A stretch of 64,000 nucleotides of DNA from Paramyrothecium sp. XJ0827. Taxonomy: Eukaryota > Ascomycota > Sordariomycetes > Hypocreales > Stachybotryaceae. The position numbers were made by a program, and so were the translations under genes. A model generated the notes under the pieces. That model was not told where the DNA came from. It did not search any database and saw nothing but the letters and a program-made list of their open reading frames with translations. Location of the stretch: positions 124,001-188,000 of the forward strand of contig JAJFPB010000006.1 of assembly GCA_020881915.1 (NCBI GenBank), written 5' to 3'. Below are positions 9,830 to 20,726 of this stretch, piece by piece (positions within the stretch are counted from its first letter, which is position 1; every line of letters begins with the position of its first letter).

Positions 9830-10564
9830 ATGGTCGCAACATTCCTCGCCGCCAAACTGGCACTCATCGTGCCTTTATTCCTGTCAACCACCAGTGTTAT
9901 CCTCTGCGCTCTTTGCCTCTCTGCCGGACATAAGGAGGGTTTCTTGGAAGATTATGCCATTGTCAGAGTGGGTACTTTCTTGTCTGCTGACCGGAACGAG
10001 CTGACTGTCGATAGCTGAACACGTCTGCTATTGGCCATACCTTGCTGGATTTTGTTAGCAAACACGCCGATAGCCAAGAGAACACCAAGAGCAACGATGA
10101 TGGCCCCCTTGGCATGATTGGTGATGCCTTTGGCGATATAAAACAGGACCTTTCGGATGCGGCGAGTGGCCTGGCTGACCGTGTTATGGATGAGGCCGTC
10201 GATGCTTTGGACATCTCGGAATGGTACTCGCTCCATGTTATGACGACATGTGAAGGTTCATACCAGTCAACCTCTGAAGCGCAAGACGCTGAATTTAACG
10301 TCACGAAATGCAGTGACGTAACATCTGACGGTAAGGACTATAACGCTCTTTCAAGGATTTATACTAAGACAGCTCTATTAGACCGCCTAGACCTTATTGG
10401 TAGTCTGAATCATTACCTCTCACTTAGTCCAGTGAAGCTAGATATGGATATCGCTGATATGGATTGCCTGGAAAAGATCCAGGATGCCATTAACCTCGTG
10501 AACAGTATACTGCGAGGGCTTTTTGCCTTCTATGTGCTGACTACTCTCTTTATCATGGTAAATA
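9830..10564 (+). pseudogene. SUR7/PalI-like membrane protein interrupted by a transposon
   Basis: Exon 1 (9830-9967) encodes an N-terminal membrane anchor (V-A-T-F-L-A-A-K-L-A-L-I-V-P-L-F). A 47-bp intron (9968-10014, GTGGGT...TAG) joins A-I-V-R to L-N-T-S-A-I-G. Exon 2 encodes an extracellular segment with the family-like E-W-Y-S-L-H-V-M-T-T-C-E-G, N-x-T/S sites, and a second transmembrane helix start (L-R-G-L-F-A-F-Y-V-L-T-T-L-F). The Fot1-like element inserted at 10565 ends the frame; the remaining two membrane helices expected in this plasma-membrane family are not found downstream of 12424. SUR7/PalI proteins act at eisosomes or in pH signalling. The assignment rests on topology and the WYSLHVMT..CEG motif. 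Confidence 0.65.
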
Positions 10565-12424
10565 ACGTACATGCATAACGAACGCTCCAACATAACGAGC
10601 GCTCCACAAATCCCTCATCCTACATCTCAATTAATTGATTAAATGGTTCACCACAACTAGCCATGTCAAACTCAATTAATGAGGCAAATCTTAATCTTGC
10701 GCTTCAAGCCCTTCAAAAAGACCCAAAATTAAGTCTGCGACGCGTAGCGGAGATCTATAGTATCTCCCGCTTTACATTAAGCCGCCGCCAACAAGGCATA
10801 CAGCCTCGACGCGATACTATGGCCGATTTACGTAAACTATCTGATCTTGAGGAGCAGACGATAGTTCAATATATCCTTGATCTGGATATGCGAGGATTTT
10901 CTCCCCGGCTTTGTGGTGTTGAAGACATGGCTAATCGACTGCTTGCTGAGCGAGAGATGCCTCCTGTTGGGCCACGCTGGGCCTCGAATTTTATCAAGCG
11001 GCAACCAGAGCTTAAGACGCGTTTCTTTCGCAGATATGACTATCAGAGAGCCAAATGCGAAGATCCAATCGCGATAAACGCATGGTTCTCGCTTGTAGCG
11101 AATACAATCGCGAAGTATGGCATAAGATCAAATGATCAGTATAACTTTGATGAGACTGGCTTTATGATGGGTGTGATTATGAGCGTTATGGTTGTTACAG
11201 GCTCAGAAAGGCGTGCAAACCCTAAAAGGGTTAAGCCTGGAAACCGTGAGTGGGTTACAGTCATTGAATCGATCAATGCTGAAGGGTGGGCGCTGCCGCC
11301 GTTCATCATTGTTGCAGGCCAATATCACCTCTCTAGCTGGTATCGCGAAAGCAACCTCCCGGGCGATTGGGCTATTGCAACTACTAAAAATGGCTGGACC
11401 GATAACGAGACGGGCGTCGAGTGGCTAAAACACTTCAATCGGCATACAATTACAAGATCAAATGGTGCCTATCCTCTCCTGATCCTTGATGGGCATGAGA
11501 GCCACCATTCGGTCGCATTTGAGGATTTCTGCAAGGAGAATAAGATTATCACGCTCTGTATGCCGCCTCATTCATCTCATCTACTCCAGCCGCTAGATGT
11601 GGGCTGCTTTGGGCCGCTTAAGAAGGCTTACGGTCGAAAAATTGAGCAATTGATCAAATGCTCCATAACACACATTTCCAAGACCGAGTTCTTTCCCGCC
11701 TTCCACGCCGCACACCGAGCCACTATGACCAATAACAATATTCGGGGAGGGTTTAAAGGCGCCGGACTTGCTCCTTTAGATGCGAACCATGTGATCTCGA
11801 AGCTTGATATCCGGCTACGGACTCCAACGCCTCCTATCGATGAGCCGGAGCTTCCTGCCCCTTGGACCTCAAGGACCCCAAAGACGGTCAGAGAAACCGA
11901 ATCTCAATCTGAATATATTGAAAGACGAATCAGAGGACATAAGAGCAGCTCTCCGGCATCAATTATTGATGCATTGAATTCATTTTCTAAGAGTTTACTC
12001 GCAAATCAGCACAAGATGGCATTACTAGAGGCTGAGGTTAAGGATCTTCGAGAGGCAAATGAGATACTAAGCCGGCGCCGGAGGGAAAAAAAGAAACGCC
12101 TACGCGATGGAGGGACAATGACTGTAGGAGAAGGACAGGCATCAATTGATCAAATAGATGTAGATACGCAGGTAGTGGCCGAATCATCGAGGCGAGGTGG
12201 TCAAGGAAGGTCAGGGCAACCAACCCAACGGCGATGTGGTGTATGCGGTAAGCCCGGTCATAACGCACGAACATGTAAGATAGAGGTAGAGGTATTTTGG
12301 CAAGAGTATAGCGATTAGTTTTTATTGATCGAATAGTTTGTGGTGTTTTAATTGAGGTCCCAATCTTGAGGATTGAGATTTGTGGAGCGCTCGTTATGTT
12401 GGAGCGTTCGTTATGCATGTACGT
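10565..12424 (+). mobile_element. Apparently intact Fot1/pogo-like transposon, perfect 48-bp TIRs
   Basis: The element is 1860 bp long, starts ACGTACATGCATAACGAACG and ends with the exact inverted copy; the terminal repeats match perfectly for 48 bp. It is flanked by TA on both sides (10563-10564, 12425-12426). Each terminal repeat contains two direct copies of ATAACGA(A/G)CGCTCCA. It holds one uninterrupted transposase gene with no intron. Intact ends, target duplication and open frame make it a candidate autonomous element. Confidence 0.93.
10663..12318 (+). CDS. Fot1/pogo-like transposase, full length, with CCHC zinc knuckle
   Basis: The 551-aa protein is uninterrupted. Residues ~1-70 form a Psq/CENP-B type helix-turn-helix, ~70-130 a second DNA-binding helical domain (R-G-F-S-P-R-L-C-G-V-E-D-M-A), then the DDE domain with N-F-D-E-T-G-F-M-M-G (first Asp), L-L-I-L-D-G-H-E-S-H-H (second Asp) and L-L-Q-P-L-D-V-G-C-F (third Asp; DDD type). 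The C-terminus has a basic coiled-coil (M-A-L-L-E-A-E-V-K-D-L-R) and a retroviral-type zinc knuckle C-G-V-C-G-K-P-G-H-N-A-R-T-C. All catalytic residues are present. The gene starts 98 bp inside the left end. Two relatives in the window (31106-31640, 37230-39090) are broken. Confidence 0.95.
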   Translation: MSNSINEANLNLALQALQKDPKLSLRRVAEIYSISRFTLSRRQQGIQPRRDTMADLRKLSDLEEQTIVQYILDLDMRGFSPRLCGVEDMANRLLAEREMPPVGPRWASNFIKRQPELKTRFFRRYDYQRAKCEDPIAINAWFSLVANTIAKYGIRSNDQYNFDETGFMMGVIMSVMVVTGSERRANPKRVKPGNREWVTVIESINAEGWALPPFIIVAGQYHLSSWYRESNLPGDWAIATTKNGWTDNETGVEWLKHFNRHTITRSNGAYPLLILDGHESHHSVAFEDFCKENKIITLCMPPHSSHLLQPLDVGCFGPLKKAYGRKIEQLIKCSITHISKTEFFPAFHAAHRATMTNNNIRGGFKGAGLAPLDANHVISKLDIRLRTPTPPIDEPELPAPWTSRTPKTVRETESQSEYIERRIRGHKSSSPASIIDALNSFSKSLLANQHKMALLEAEVKDLREANEILSRRRREKKKRLRDGGTMTVGEGQASIDQIDVDTQVVAESSRRGGQGRSGQPTQRRCGVCGKPGHNARTCKIEVEVFWQEYSD

Positions 12425-12426
12425 TA

Positions 12427-12761
12427 CATAAGCTCACAATGTCTTTCATAGGATCGTGGATCTGTCTGTGCCAGTTATATTCTAGAATGAAGCTTGAGTC
12501 AAGTAGCTAAGGCTCCCCAGATCCAAGTGTACCTTCTTCGTTTTTTTTAGCTCTTAACCTAACGTCAAAGCTTCACTTTCCACAAGGAGTACTATCTGTT
12601 ACTGCTACATTCACTAGTAAGGACTTGGAGATAACTTTAAACAATGAATCAGGAAGTTTTTTACTGTTCTTGCTCATCTAGTATATACGCTGGAAAGTCC
12701 AGGACGCCAGGCTCGTCATGGCTTGTCTGCTCTAATATAATACAGTTGGTCCAGCTAGTGA
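12427..12761. other. Spacer, 3' remainder of the SUR7-like locus
   Basis: No convincing coding sequence. A candidate continuation of the interrupted gene (downstream of a CATAG acceptor-like site near 12452) gives only about 20 codons before a stop and no membrane helices. AT-rich otherwise. Confidence 0.3.
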
Positions 12762-13556
12762 TCACCTTTTCTTCGCATTTTCCACAGCCTGTACCTTAGC
12801 AAAAGCTCTACCGGTGAACTTGACGCTCCAGACAATTAGTATGAATGGTATCACAATCCAGAAGGCGTTGCAAAGAAAGTAATATGCCCAGAAATAGAAA
12901 CGGTTAGGGCTGCAGTAGTGCAGACCTTGCGTGAGGGTGGCAAAAGTACAGGTGGCATAGTACAGCACGTCGCCGTAGAATTGGCCGAGGCTGATGATGA
13001 GCTGCAGCGGATGACGGAGTGGGTGAGACGTAACAATGAAACAGACACAAAGGATGGATAGGGGTCCCCAGAACATGGCAGTGATGGCCTCCATGGTGAC
13101 GACGAAGGAGTCTTTGCTCAGATAACGCGAGTCGGAGAAGGCGTACTCCTTCCACATCTGGCCGAAAAGGTCCACCCGGCTAGGCATCTGGTTGTAGTTG
13201 TACGCAAAGTAGCCTATGTAGTGTCAGAAGGTATGCAGCAAGGAATAAAGGCTATTGGAAGACCTACCCTCGAAGAAGAAGTGGATGAAGCCACAGAGGG
13301 TGAACCAAAGGGAGGCCAGCATGTCATTTCGGGAGAGGCTTGGGTTGACGCGCGAGATGAAGGTGTAGACGATGGTAGCAATGGCGCCGTTACCGGCGAT
13401 AAAGTAGCTGACGAGTGTGGGTCCGGTAATAGTATTGGGTGCGTATCCCGGCAGGTCCATTTCGTGGGGAACGTACGGATGCATCGCTCCTCCGGTCGTG
13501 TTGATCATTGTTGAAGGGGTGTAGTTCTGGGGGGTATAAGTGATATGGGAAAACAT
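12762..13556 (-). CDS. EBP/EXPERA-family protein (sterol delta-8,7-isomerase-like)
   Basis: Two exons: 13556-13268 and 13213-12762, separated by a 54-bp intron (GTAGGT...TAG) that joins F-F-F-E-G to Y-F-A-Y-N-Y. Family features are H-P-Y-V-P-H-E near the N-terminus, W-F-T-L-C-G-F-I-H-F-F-F-E-G, then W-K-E-Y-A-F-S-D-S-R-Y and M-E-A-I-T-A-M-F-W-G-P-L. These match the emopamil-binding/EXPERA fold, in which His, Glu and Trp residues line the sterol site of an ER membrane isomerase. Five hydrophobic segments are visible. In ascomycetes EBP-like proteins act as isomerases in sterol or specialised terpenoid/steroid pathways; the substrate cannot be told here. An alternative start is M at 13508. Length (about 246 aa) fits the family. 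Confidence 0.82.
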
Positions 13557-14346
13557 GAGACTGATTAACCTATAGGAATGACAAGAAGCAGGTAATTATG
13601 GAGGTGTTTGTAACGTGAGGTGCCAGAGGTTGAGGAGTGAGCGGCTACCACTACTCTAAATAGACAAACTACAGAGTCCCTAACAGGACTTTGTCTCGTG
13701 AGCAGGATGAGCGCTGCAAGTAGATCTCTTTACAAAGACAACCATACTAACTGCTACTAGCACTTGAGACAGGCCTTATTTAACCAGGGTTCCTTGAGCC
13801 TGAAAAGATGACGCTTCAGTGGCGGATGGCGGATCATGAGGGTTCGGATACAGCTCCGTAGGCTTTGATTGGCTCTAGGCGAGTCTAATTGGTTCAAAGG
13901 CTTAGAGCACAGCCATGGAGGCCTGTGGCGCATCTCCACCACTTGACTTTTGTCAGATGACCCCAACTAACGAATTTGACGTTTCTTGGTATTGTAATGA
14001 GCAGGTAATCGTCTTAGCCTCTCATGCATCGCTTTCTCTACTGCCCTAGGAGCTCGCTCCACGTCCTTTCCATGCAAAATATTTTCGCTTGTCCTGGTTA
14101 CATTCATCCATTGCCAAGTACCGCACGTCATCATGACCGTTCCGTGAAACCGCACTCGGATTGATACATAATTCAGTGCAAAAACCCAAGTCATGACGGG
14201 ATGACCCGCTCAGCACATCACAACCATCCCAAGTGGATTTTTGCCACAATCCCGTAGCCGGTTTTGCTTTGCATATAATGTGGACTCATTCAGCATCTCC
14301 GTGCACCCAGCTTGAGATTCTCATCTGATACGCGTCTTATCGAAAT
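13557..14346. other. Gene-free spacer
   Basis: Nothing convincing on either strand. The last 200 bases upstream of 14347 probably hold the promoter of the small plus-strand gene. Confidence 0.4.
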
Positions 14347-14604
14347 ATGCCTGAAGGTCGCCAATCTCCCTCCCCTGAGCGCCAGACTGCGGCTCAGATA
14401 CATGATACTCCTGGCGACGGTCAAGGAATTGAACAGGTCCACGACAAGGGTGATAAGATGGACGAGGAAGTCGAGGTACTTTGGGTTCTGGAGACTCTAT
14501 ACAGCACAAATTCGCTAAATACACTTCAGAAACTCCAATCCAATCCTAAAGGACCCCTTGACGATCATTTAAAGGCACTATATGGCGAGAAGGAGGCGCC
14601 CTAA
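14347..14604 (+). CDS. Small hydrophilic fungal protein (67 aa after splicing)
   Basis: Exon 1 is 14347-14475, a 54-bp intron follows (14476-14529, GTACTT...CTTCAG with a CTAAAT branch-like site), and exon 2 is 14530-14604. Because the intron is a multiple of three and has no stop, an unspliced reading is also open (85 aa), but the spliced form gives the compact pattern M-P-E-G-R-Q-S-P-S-P-E...L-Q-S-N-P-K-G-P-L-D-D-H that I associate with a conserved small hydrophilic protein of Eurotiomycete-type fungi. No domain or function is known to me. It is highly charged and probably disordered. Confidence 0.6.
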   Translation: MPEGRQSPSPERQTAAQIHDTPGDGQGIEQVHDKGDKMDEEVEVLWVLETLYSTNSLNTLQKLQSNPKGPLDDHLKALYGEKEAP

Positions 14605-15539
14605 TTTGCGAAGCGTCAGCATTGTTCCGCAGGATCTTGTTATAATGAAGAGGCATAACATCGATCTCATGTGTAAGAAGTGCGCCTGTAATTGAGTCTC
14701 ATCCTTTGTTCGGACGTACATATTCAATAGGAAGATATGTTTGGAATCACAGCAGGAAAATTGATTGGTGTCTAGGCATCTCGTGATTGTAATATCTTGA
14801 TAGAAGCCGACTTCAGATGCTCCGACGGATGCTATGTGGTCCCAAGATAGCTGGCAATTCAAGGGTAAGTGCAGATCTGGACAAAGCAATCACTAGTGTA
14901 TTGCATCTCGAAGTTCCTCAAATGACAAAGGCTGGTGCAACGGCAAGTGATTTAGGACTACGGAGCATTCTCCGATCGTGCCAGCCAATCCTTTTGAAAC
15001 CATTTAGAGTATTTCAATTGTCTAATATAGCCAACGTACGAAATTTTCTCCATTTAAGACTTCGATCAAGTACGTGAGAATTGAATCAGCGTAAATTATG
15101 AAGAGCTTGAGTGCGAGTTACCTCAGGTATCGAATTTGTCTAGGAAGACACGCACTCGATTTCGCCCGAAAGGCGCATGAGCTATGAACAGCCGCTCCAA
15201 GCATCTTCCCAAGAGGCTTCATTCCATACAAGGGCACCTCTGCATCTCCCAGCACCATCAAAATCTGCCAGTCGATACAGTATGCCGTAGAAACCCAAAT
15301 CACCAATCTTTAGCTCAATCTCACCAGTGCAAACAATAGTAGTTGAGATCCTCATCCGAGTTAATCACTACAATCCCAACCTTTTCTGTCTTCGTGTTGT
15401 TCAACTACTCACTACGTTATCTTTCCTTCTCGCCCCTACGGTCGCAAGATTCTTTTTCTCAACGCTTGGTCCATCATTCGTTCGAGAAGTAGAATCCGCA
15501 TGTGACTTTACGCCATGAAGCCTGTCATCTGAAACCGCA
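14605..15539. other. Gene-free spacer
   Basis: Short open frames occur on both strands but none has fungal-gene codon texture or recognisable motifs. Nothing further is seen. Confidence 0.35.
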
Positions 15540-15959
15540 TTAGCTTTTCTCCTTTCTTATATCCTTTTCCCCATCCGCTCCCAACTTCTGCCCAGGCTCA
15601 TCTGGCTTCTGGAACGTGCTGTTGTGCTTGTTGACCTCCAACTCCTGCTCCTCGCTTAGGTCCGTCGGCCTGCCGTCGCTGGGCATTGAAGAGTTGAAAA
15701 CTTTGGGCATCGAGGGCGCGCCGAAAGCCGTACTGCCAAGCGACTCGCCTCCGCTGGAGTGTCCGCTGGCTTGGCCTTTGGAATAAGCAGCGGGATGATT
15801 GGTACCACTTGTGTGAGCCTCGTGCTGCGACTCGTGCTTTTCTTTCTTGTGTTTTGGAGCGAAGAGTACCGTGTTACTTGTGATGGAGCGTCGAGAAAGG
15901 ATGTTGAAAAACGAGGGCGAGCGTGTTGCAGCACCAATGACACGCGCCGTAGGCATCAT
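15540..15959 (-). CDS. Small protein with mitochondrial-type presequence
   Basis: A single exon encodes 139 aa. The first ~40 residues (M-M-P-T-A-R-V-I-G-A-A-T-R-S-P-S-F-F-N) have Arg, Ser and hydrophobic residues but no acidic ones, the composition of a mitochondrial targeting sequence; it ends at a basic stretch (K-H-K-K-E-K). The rest is hydrophilic, rich in Ser/Gly/His, with the motif D-L-S-E-E-Q-E-L-E-V-N-K-H-N, which I associate with a family of small conserved fungal proteins of unknown role. The start at 15959 is the first Met. Confidence 0.6.
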   Translation of the reverse strand: MMPTARVIGAATRSPSFFNILSRRSITSNTVLFAPKHKKEKHESQHEAHTSGTNHPAAYSKGQASGHSSGGESLGSTAFGAPSMPKVFNSSMPSDGRPTDLSEEQELEVNKHNSTFQKPDEPGQKLGADGEKDIRKEKS

Positions 15960-17130
15960 TTTTAGTCTGAGTGTTGATCGCCAAACTATGTGTGTGATGA
16001 GAGCCTTGAAATGTAAAGTGGCATTTCCGGGGTCCTACTCCCTTTCAAGACATTGCAATATATTTTGTTGAACATGGTCAGTCGCTTACATAGACTAATG
16101 TTCCCGAAAATGGATTGGTAGACGGATGCGCATCATGCTAACACCTAATGACATCACTCTTGACGCGGGGCGATAATCGAAGCAAAGGAAGAGCCATACG
16201 AAATGTTGAAACCAACCACTAGCAACATACAGTACTTCGAACAGAGGACGCGACTCCCAGAGTGAACGCTCCCGGATACATAATAGGTTTCCAGCTCAAG
16301 CAGTCAGTTTCCCCGGTTGTTTGTTTATGGTACTTCTCGAAAGGGCAACCTGCTTCGGTTGTGCAGAAGCGAGTCCTGGGTTTCAATGTGTGAACAACTA
16401 CCATAAGGTTTTTCATTGAATATGGAGCATTCATAACACTTTTGCATGATGTATAGAATCGGATTCCAACGCAAATTTGACCAACGAAGCGATTGCCCTG
16501 CTCTACAATGCACTTACTTGGTTAATATTGATGGTACATCCAGTGCATGAAATATCATTATGCACTCTTTGGATAAACTGCATCTTAATATGCAAATGGA
16601 GTACGGTTTATACAGGATGCACATCCAAGGAATGAATGATATAACCCAACTCCTTCTGATTAAAGCTTACAGGATAAACGTCATTCATTGCATGTGGGTC
16701 AGCCTGATGCTAATTCAAGCACGTGCATCTTGTAGGGATCACCTAGTCCAGAGGTATCACGTCCACGTGGTCGCTATCGCACAATTCGGCAAATGATGTC
16801 GAGAAAATGAGCCGTCTCACAGAATCTCATAGAAATCTGTAGAAACCGACCCCCAGGAAGGAGGGGACCACGTGTCCTCTATGGTGTTAGGAGAAGCATT
16901 AGCGCCAGTCGACGGACACGTGTCAGAGGTGTTTCATATTGATCCACTATGCCTGAGTTACGAAGTTCTGGGAGGTTCAAGATTCCATACCTGCAGCACG
17001 ATATATCTCAAAAGCCTTCGGAACATAATACCAGCATGCGGAAGCCCTGGAGATCTTGCCATCTGCTTGATCAAGAAGGCTATTGCTTGTGTTAGCTAGC
17101 ATTAGTAAATGGTTGGGCTTGCTCTGCACC
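15960..17130. other. Gene-free spacer
   Basis: About 1.2 kb with no convincing gene on either strand and no clear structure. Confidence 0.35.
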
Positions 17131-17240
17131 GACTTGGCTTCAATGTGGTAATGTGGGTCAATTGAATATTCCACCGGCTTGGCATGAACATGGGTCAATT
17201 CAGGTATTTCTTTGACTTGGCTTCAATGTGGGTCAATTCA
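17131..17240 (+). repeat. Three imperfect copies of a 22-28 bp motif upstream of the RidA-like gene
   Basis: The block GACTTGGCTTCAATGTGG followed by GGGTCAATT appears at 17131-17167 (with a short duplication inside), in a diverged form at 17177-17205, and again at 17213-17240. The last copy lies about 115 bp upstream of the ATG at 17357, so the repeats fall in the promoter. Confidence 0.6.
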
Positions 17241-17356
17241 GAAAGTTTATCCCGGGATACTTAAGATAGAAGGACGCGGCATGAAATACAAGAAGATATG
17301 TATCTGTTATTATTCTTCAAAAACTGAAACATACCAAGAACGCCGATCCCAGAACA

Positions 17357-17848
17357 ATGTCTACTCTTGAATATTTTGCCTACCCGGGAATGGGCGAATG
17401 GGCTCGCGATAACCTTGGATACAGTCAGGTGGTGCGAGTAGGCGACCGAATTGAATGTTCGGGGCAAGGTATGGCTGTTTATCGATGTCCCAACCGCTTA
17501 ACATACTAACTCAAATCTTCAGGTGGCTGGGTGACTGCCACATCGGACGTCACATTCCCCGACAATATTGAGGAGGAGATTGCCCAGGCTTTCCGCAATG
17601 TTGAGGTAGCGCTCAGGGATGCTGGCGGCAAGGGCTGGACACAGGTGTTCCGGGTTAACTCATACCACACCGACCTGACCCCGGAGGTTACAGCCATTAT
17701 GACAGCCAACTTTCGGAAGTATATGCCTGACCACAAGCCGATCTGGACCGAGATTGGTGTAAAAAAGCTAGGAGCTGATGGGATGAATGTCGAGATTGAG
17801 GTATCGGCGTATGACCCAGAAGGGCTCGAGGCAAGAAAGCAAAGGTAA
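17357..17848 (+). CDS. RidA/YjgF/UK114-family protein
   Basis: Exon 1 is 17357-17468 and exon 2 is 17523-17848, separated by a 54-bp intron (GTATGG...CTTCAG with branch site CTAAC); splicing joins S-G-Q to G-G-W-V-T. The 145-aa product has the family layout: small beta-barrel start, a helix (E-E-E-I-A-Q-A-F-R-N-V-E-V-A-L), V-F-R-V-N-S-Y-H-T-D-L, and the C-terminal G-M-N-V-E-I-E-V-S-A-Y. Classical RidA proteins hydrolyse reactive enamine/imine intermediates using an Arg in a P-A-R-S/T motif. Here that position reads H-K-P-I-W-T-E, so the Arg is absent and the deaminase role is doubtful; it may belong to a divergent subgroup found in fungal metabolic clusters. Confidence 0.82.
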
Positions 17849-19247
17849 ATGTTTTTTTAAGAGAACCACTTAGCGAAATCATATGGTTCTTTCTATCCAG
17901 AGGCAACAAACTGGCTTATCCAGTCAGTGACTTAAGTTTCGCCAAGAGTCAAATATTCAAAGTCACAACCCCGTCTTATTATCTTAAAAGCCTGATGAGA
18001 AACTAATTGGGCAATGAAACCTTGGTAGTCCTAGAGAACGGCGTCGTGAACTCAACTGGTCAGGCACACAACACATTCTACTTATCAGTAAAGGTGTTGA
18101 GGCAGGCATGGAAATCACAGTTGACTACCCCGGGAGCTATTGGCGAGGTTTAGATAAGAAATGCGTATACGGCGAAAGCTGTTGTCGTTATAAAAATAGT
18201 ACTATGTAGACAATGTCATAAACGCTGTCTTTTTGACATCGCCTGAACCCAATTGGATACACTGAATAGTTCGCCCGTCTAAAGCCAGCGACTTCGCGAG
18301 GAGGAAAGACCCCAAGAGATGATTTGTCAGTGTTGGCCTTGAGCACCTCGGTGTGCCTATATACCAATATAGAACCTACCCTTCTTCCTCTCCCATATCC
18401 CGGGGTGCATCTCGGCCAACAAGAAATGTACAATGCACATCGCAATATTGGTTATCACTGACTAATTTAAGGTATATCACAAGTCAATTTCCATGCCAAA
18501 TTAGTGATTCTCAGGCAGGAGAATGACCAAGTTACAGGTCCTATGCTCGCTTACCTATCCAAACTAACGCAGCCAAAGTATTTCAGGCTATTGATTCAGT
18601 ATTGCTCAAGAAATCATGACAAGACTGCTCGGAAGACCATGTTGGATGGCAGTTCCGCAAATTTACCTCATCGTTATAGATCCCCTGCGAAATCGACTTG
18701 AACAAGTTCATATGACAGTTCATACGACGACCACTTGGTAGTGCCCCACCACCTGACCAATGGTATGTTCGGCAATTCCCGTCTTAGCATACGTCACTAG
18801 ATACCGACATGTTGTATGGAGATGCTGTAACTATATAGAATAGTTGCACATACAAAAAGGTGTAGACATTCGGCCGTTCTCTCGCCACGTTAGCTAACCC
18901 AGTCCCCACCTTACACCTGGAACAAAGAACATCATGCCGAGCCTTTCATAAGTCATCAAAGCAACTCTACTAGCAATGCTCCAAAGGTCGAATCGCCACC
19001 CTGGGCTCAGCATTATGTCCACTCAAGGAAACATAACACCATGCAAAGATGGAGGAGGGTAGAAAGCGCAAGCCGGAAGATCGAGAACCGCAAATGGCGT
19101 ATTCCTGGTACAGCGATCATTCCACCTCTGACTGTTAACTGACCTCCATCTTCTCCTGCTCCCACGGTGTCATCATCATCCGCGCTGACTACCTTCTGAT
19201 TCAGACTTATTGTACCAGTACCCGTATTATCGCCAAGGATAAACCTA
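17849..19247. other. Gene-free spacer
   Basis: About 1.4 kb with no convincing coding sequence. Only short frames without motifs are seen. Confidence 0.35.
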
Positions 19248-20076
19248 GTGAGACTTACTGCCTTCGAGACTACGAAGTATCGCCTAATTCGTACAAGCCG
19301 ATGTAGTAACCCTGAAGTAGTCCCGATCGCTGGCGGAGTTTCAAAGCCTGATTACGTCGTACCTTACGTGGCACGAATGGCTGCTTGGATCGACACTGGC
19401 ACTTCACATACCATAGCCCAGGCAATTGGAGATCCAAGCCATCATAAACCTGTTACCATAGGACATACATCACTTGGAACTCTATCACTACTTAGAACGG
19501 CGACCGATGGCTGCATGAGATCATTCCACGGCGACCACTTCAGCCTTAACATCGTGCGAACCCTTCCATTTGGCTATGAAAGCCGCACAGCTATTGCCGT
19601 CAAAGACGTCGCCTGCACGTGTTCTAGAAACCAGCATTACATATGCTGGAAGAATCGTACCAAGAAGCCCGAGATCAGCCAAGCTTGGACTACTTACCAT
19701 CGGTTCTGCAACAGCATATGTCTCAATCAATGCCGAGCTCAGCCATACAGGCTCTGAGCAACTCATTCTAGCCACTGCATCCGATACTTACTTTGGGACT
19801 GGATCCAATGGGGAAGACATCTTCGATCCTGCTCCTGGGCCCTTGGCATGCGGGGATTCTCGGAGTGGCAGTCTAGGCTCGGGCAAAAATGAGAACGGCG
19901 ACAAGAACGATAGTCACGGCCACCAGGGACGAGGCATGACGATATGGATTACCCTTGGCGTTATTGGAGCATGTATCATATGCGGCATTGTGATATTTCT
20001 CGCAGCTTCTCGCAGACGGCGAAAATTCAAGCCTCTACAGAATGGAACAGCGGCCAGCAGTCAAAGTTCATTGTAG
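19248..20076 (+). pseudogene. Remnant of a serine-rich, membrane-anchored surface protein
   Basis: Coding signal is spread over two frames. The part from about 19720 to 20076 is clear: an ectodomain end (L-I-L-A-T-A-S-D-T-Y-F-G-T-G), an acidic/Ser-Gly linker, a single transmembrane helix (M-T-I-W-I-T-L-G-V-I-G-A-C-I-I-C-G-I-V-I), then a basic stop-transfer segment (S-R-R-R-R-K-F-K) and a short cytoplasmic tail: a type I topology. Upstream pieces recall the repeated beta-rich modules of fungal cell-wall proteins, but need at least two frame changes and no signal peptide is seen. I read it as a decayed gene; missed introns are the alternative. Confidence 0.45.
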
Positions 20077-20327
20077 TTCCAATGCGCTGGAGAACAGGTA
20101 CGTTGATCGGTGATACTCTATGCTTGGTAGTGTAGCAAATGGACATATAGAGATATTTAAAACAAGACAAAATCATTCAGAGCTCTCACAAGTCAAACCT
20201 ATCAATCAATGCCGTCAAACGCTGTTGTCACACGGATGACCCATAAAGCACAGAGCGAGCCCTCCCATGACATGATGTTTCTACAATAAAATCTTTTGTC
20301 GACAAGGAAGATGCATGGTGCGAGTCT
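20077..20327. other. Short spacer before the LINE tail
   Basis: No gene is seen. It holds the 3' flank of the surface-protein remnant. Confidence 0.3.
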
Positions 20328-20726
20328 ATACAATACAATACAATACAATTTATTACGCCCGGCAGCCTGTTCAGGCCGAGAGGGCACTAGTCACTAATGC
20401 GTACATACAATGCCTGATTTTCGTCCTCGACTCACTAAGCCCATTCTCTACGACATTTACCCTCAAGCTTATTCCAGACCTTACCTTGCACCCTTGACTA
20501 AAACACTTTTATAATCATGCCTTTCCATTCTAATCAGCTGCACGTATTCTCCCGCGATTCAGTAGCGTTATTAGCGGACTGGCTTGAAGGCTATTCTTCA
20601 AGTGTTCAAGTGTCCAATCTTCGGCGGCTGAAGCGACGTCCGCTCTTGTGCCACGGGTTGTTCGATGGAAGGTTTGAGTTAGTTACCTAGCATAAACAGA
20701 CGAGACTTTTTGTAATCCGATCTCAA

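Noticed and set aside
9952..10304. Minus-strand frames opposite the SUR7-like exon
   Set aside because: The plus strand has a TATA box, a spliced intron and family motifs; the minus frames have none.
20341..20349. Simple microsatellite reading of the TACAA run at 20.3 kb
   Set aside because: It joins directly to the LINE 3' UTR block and is better explained as the element's tail.
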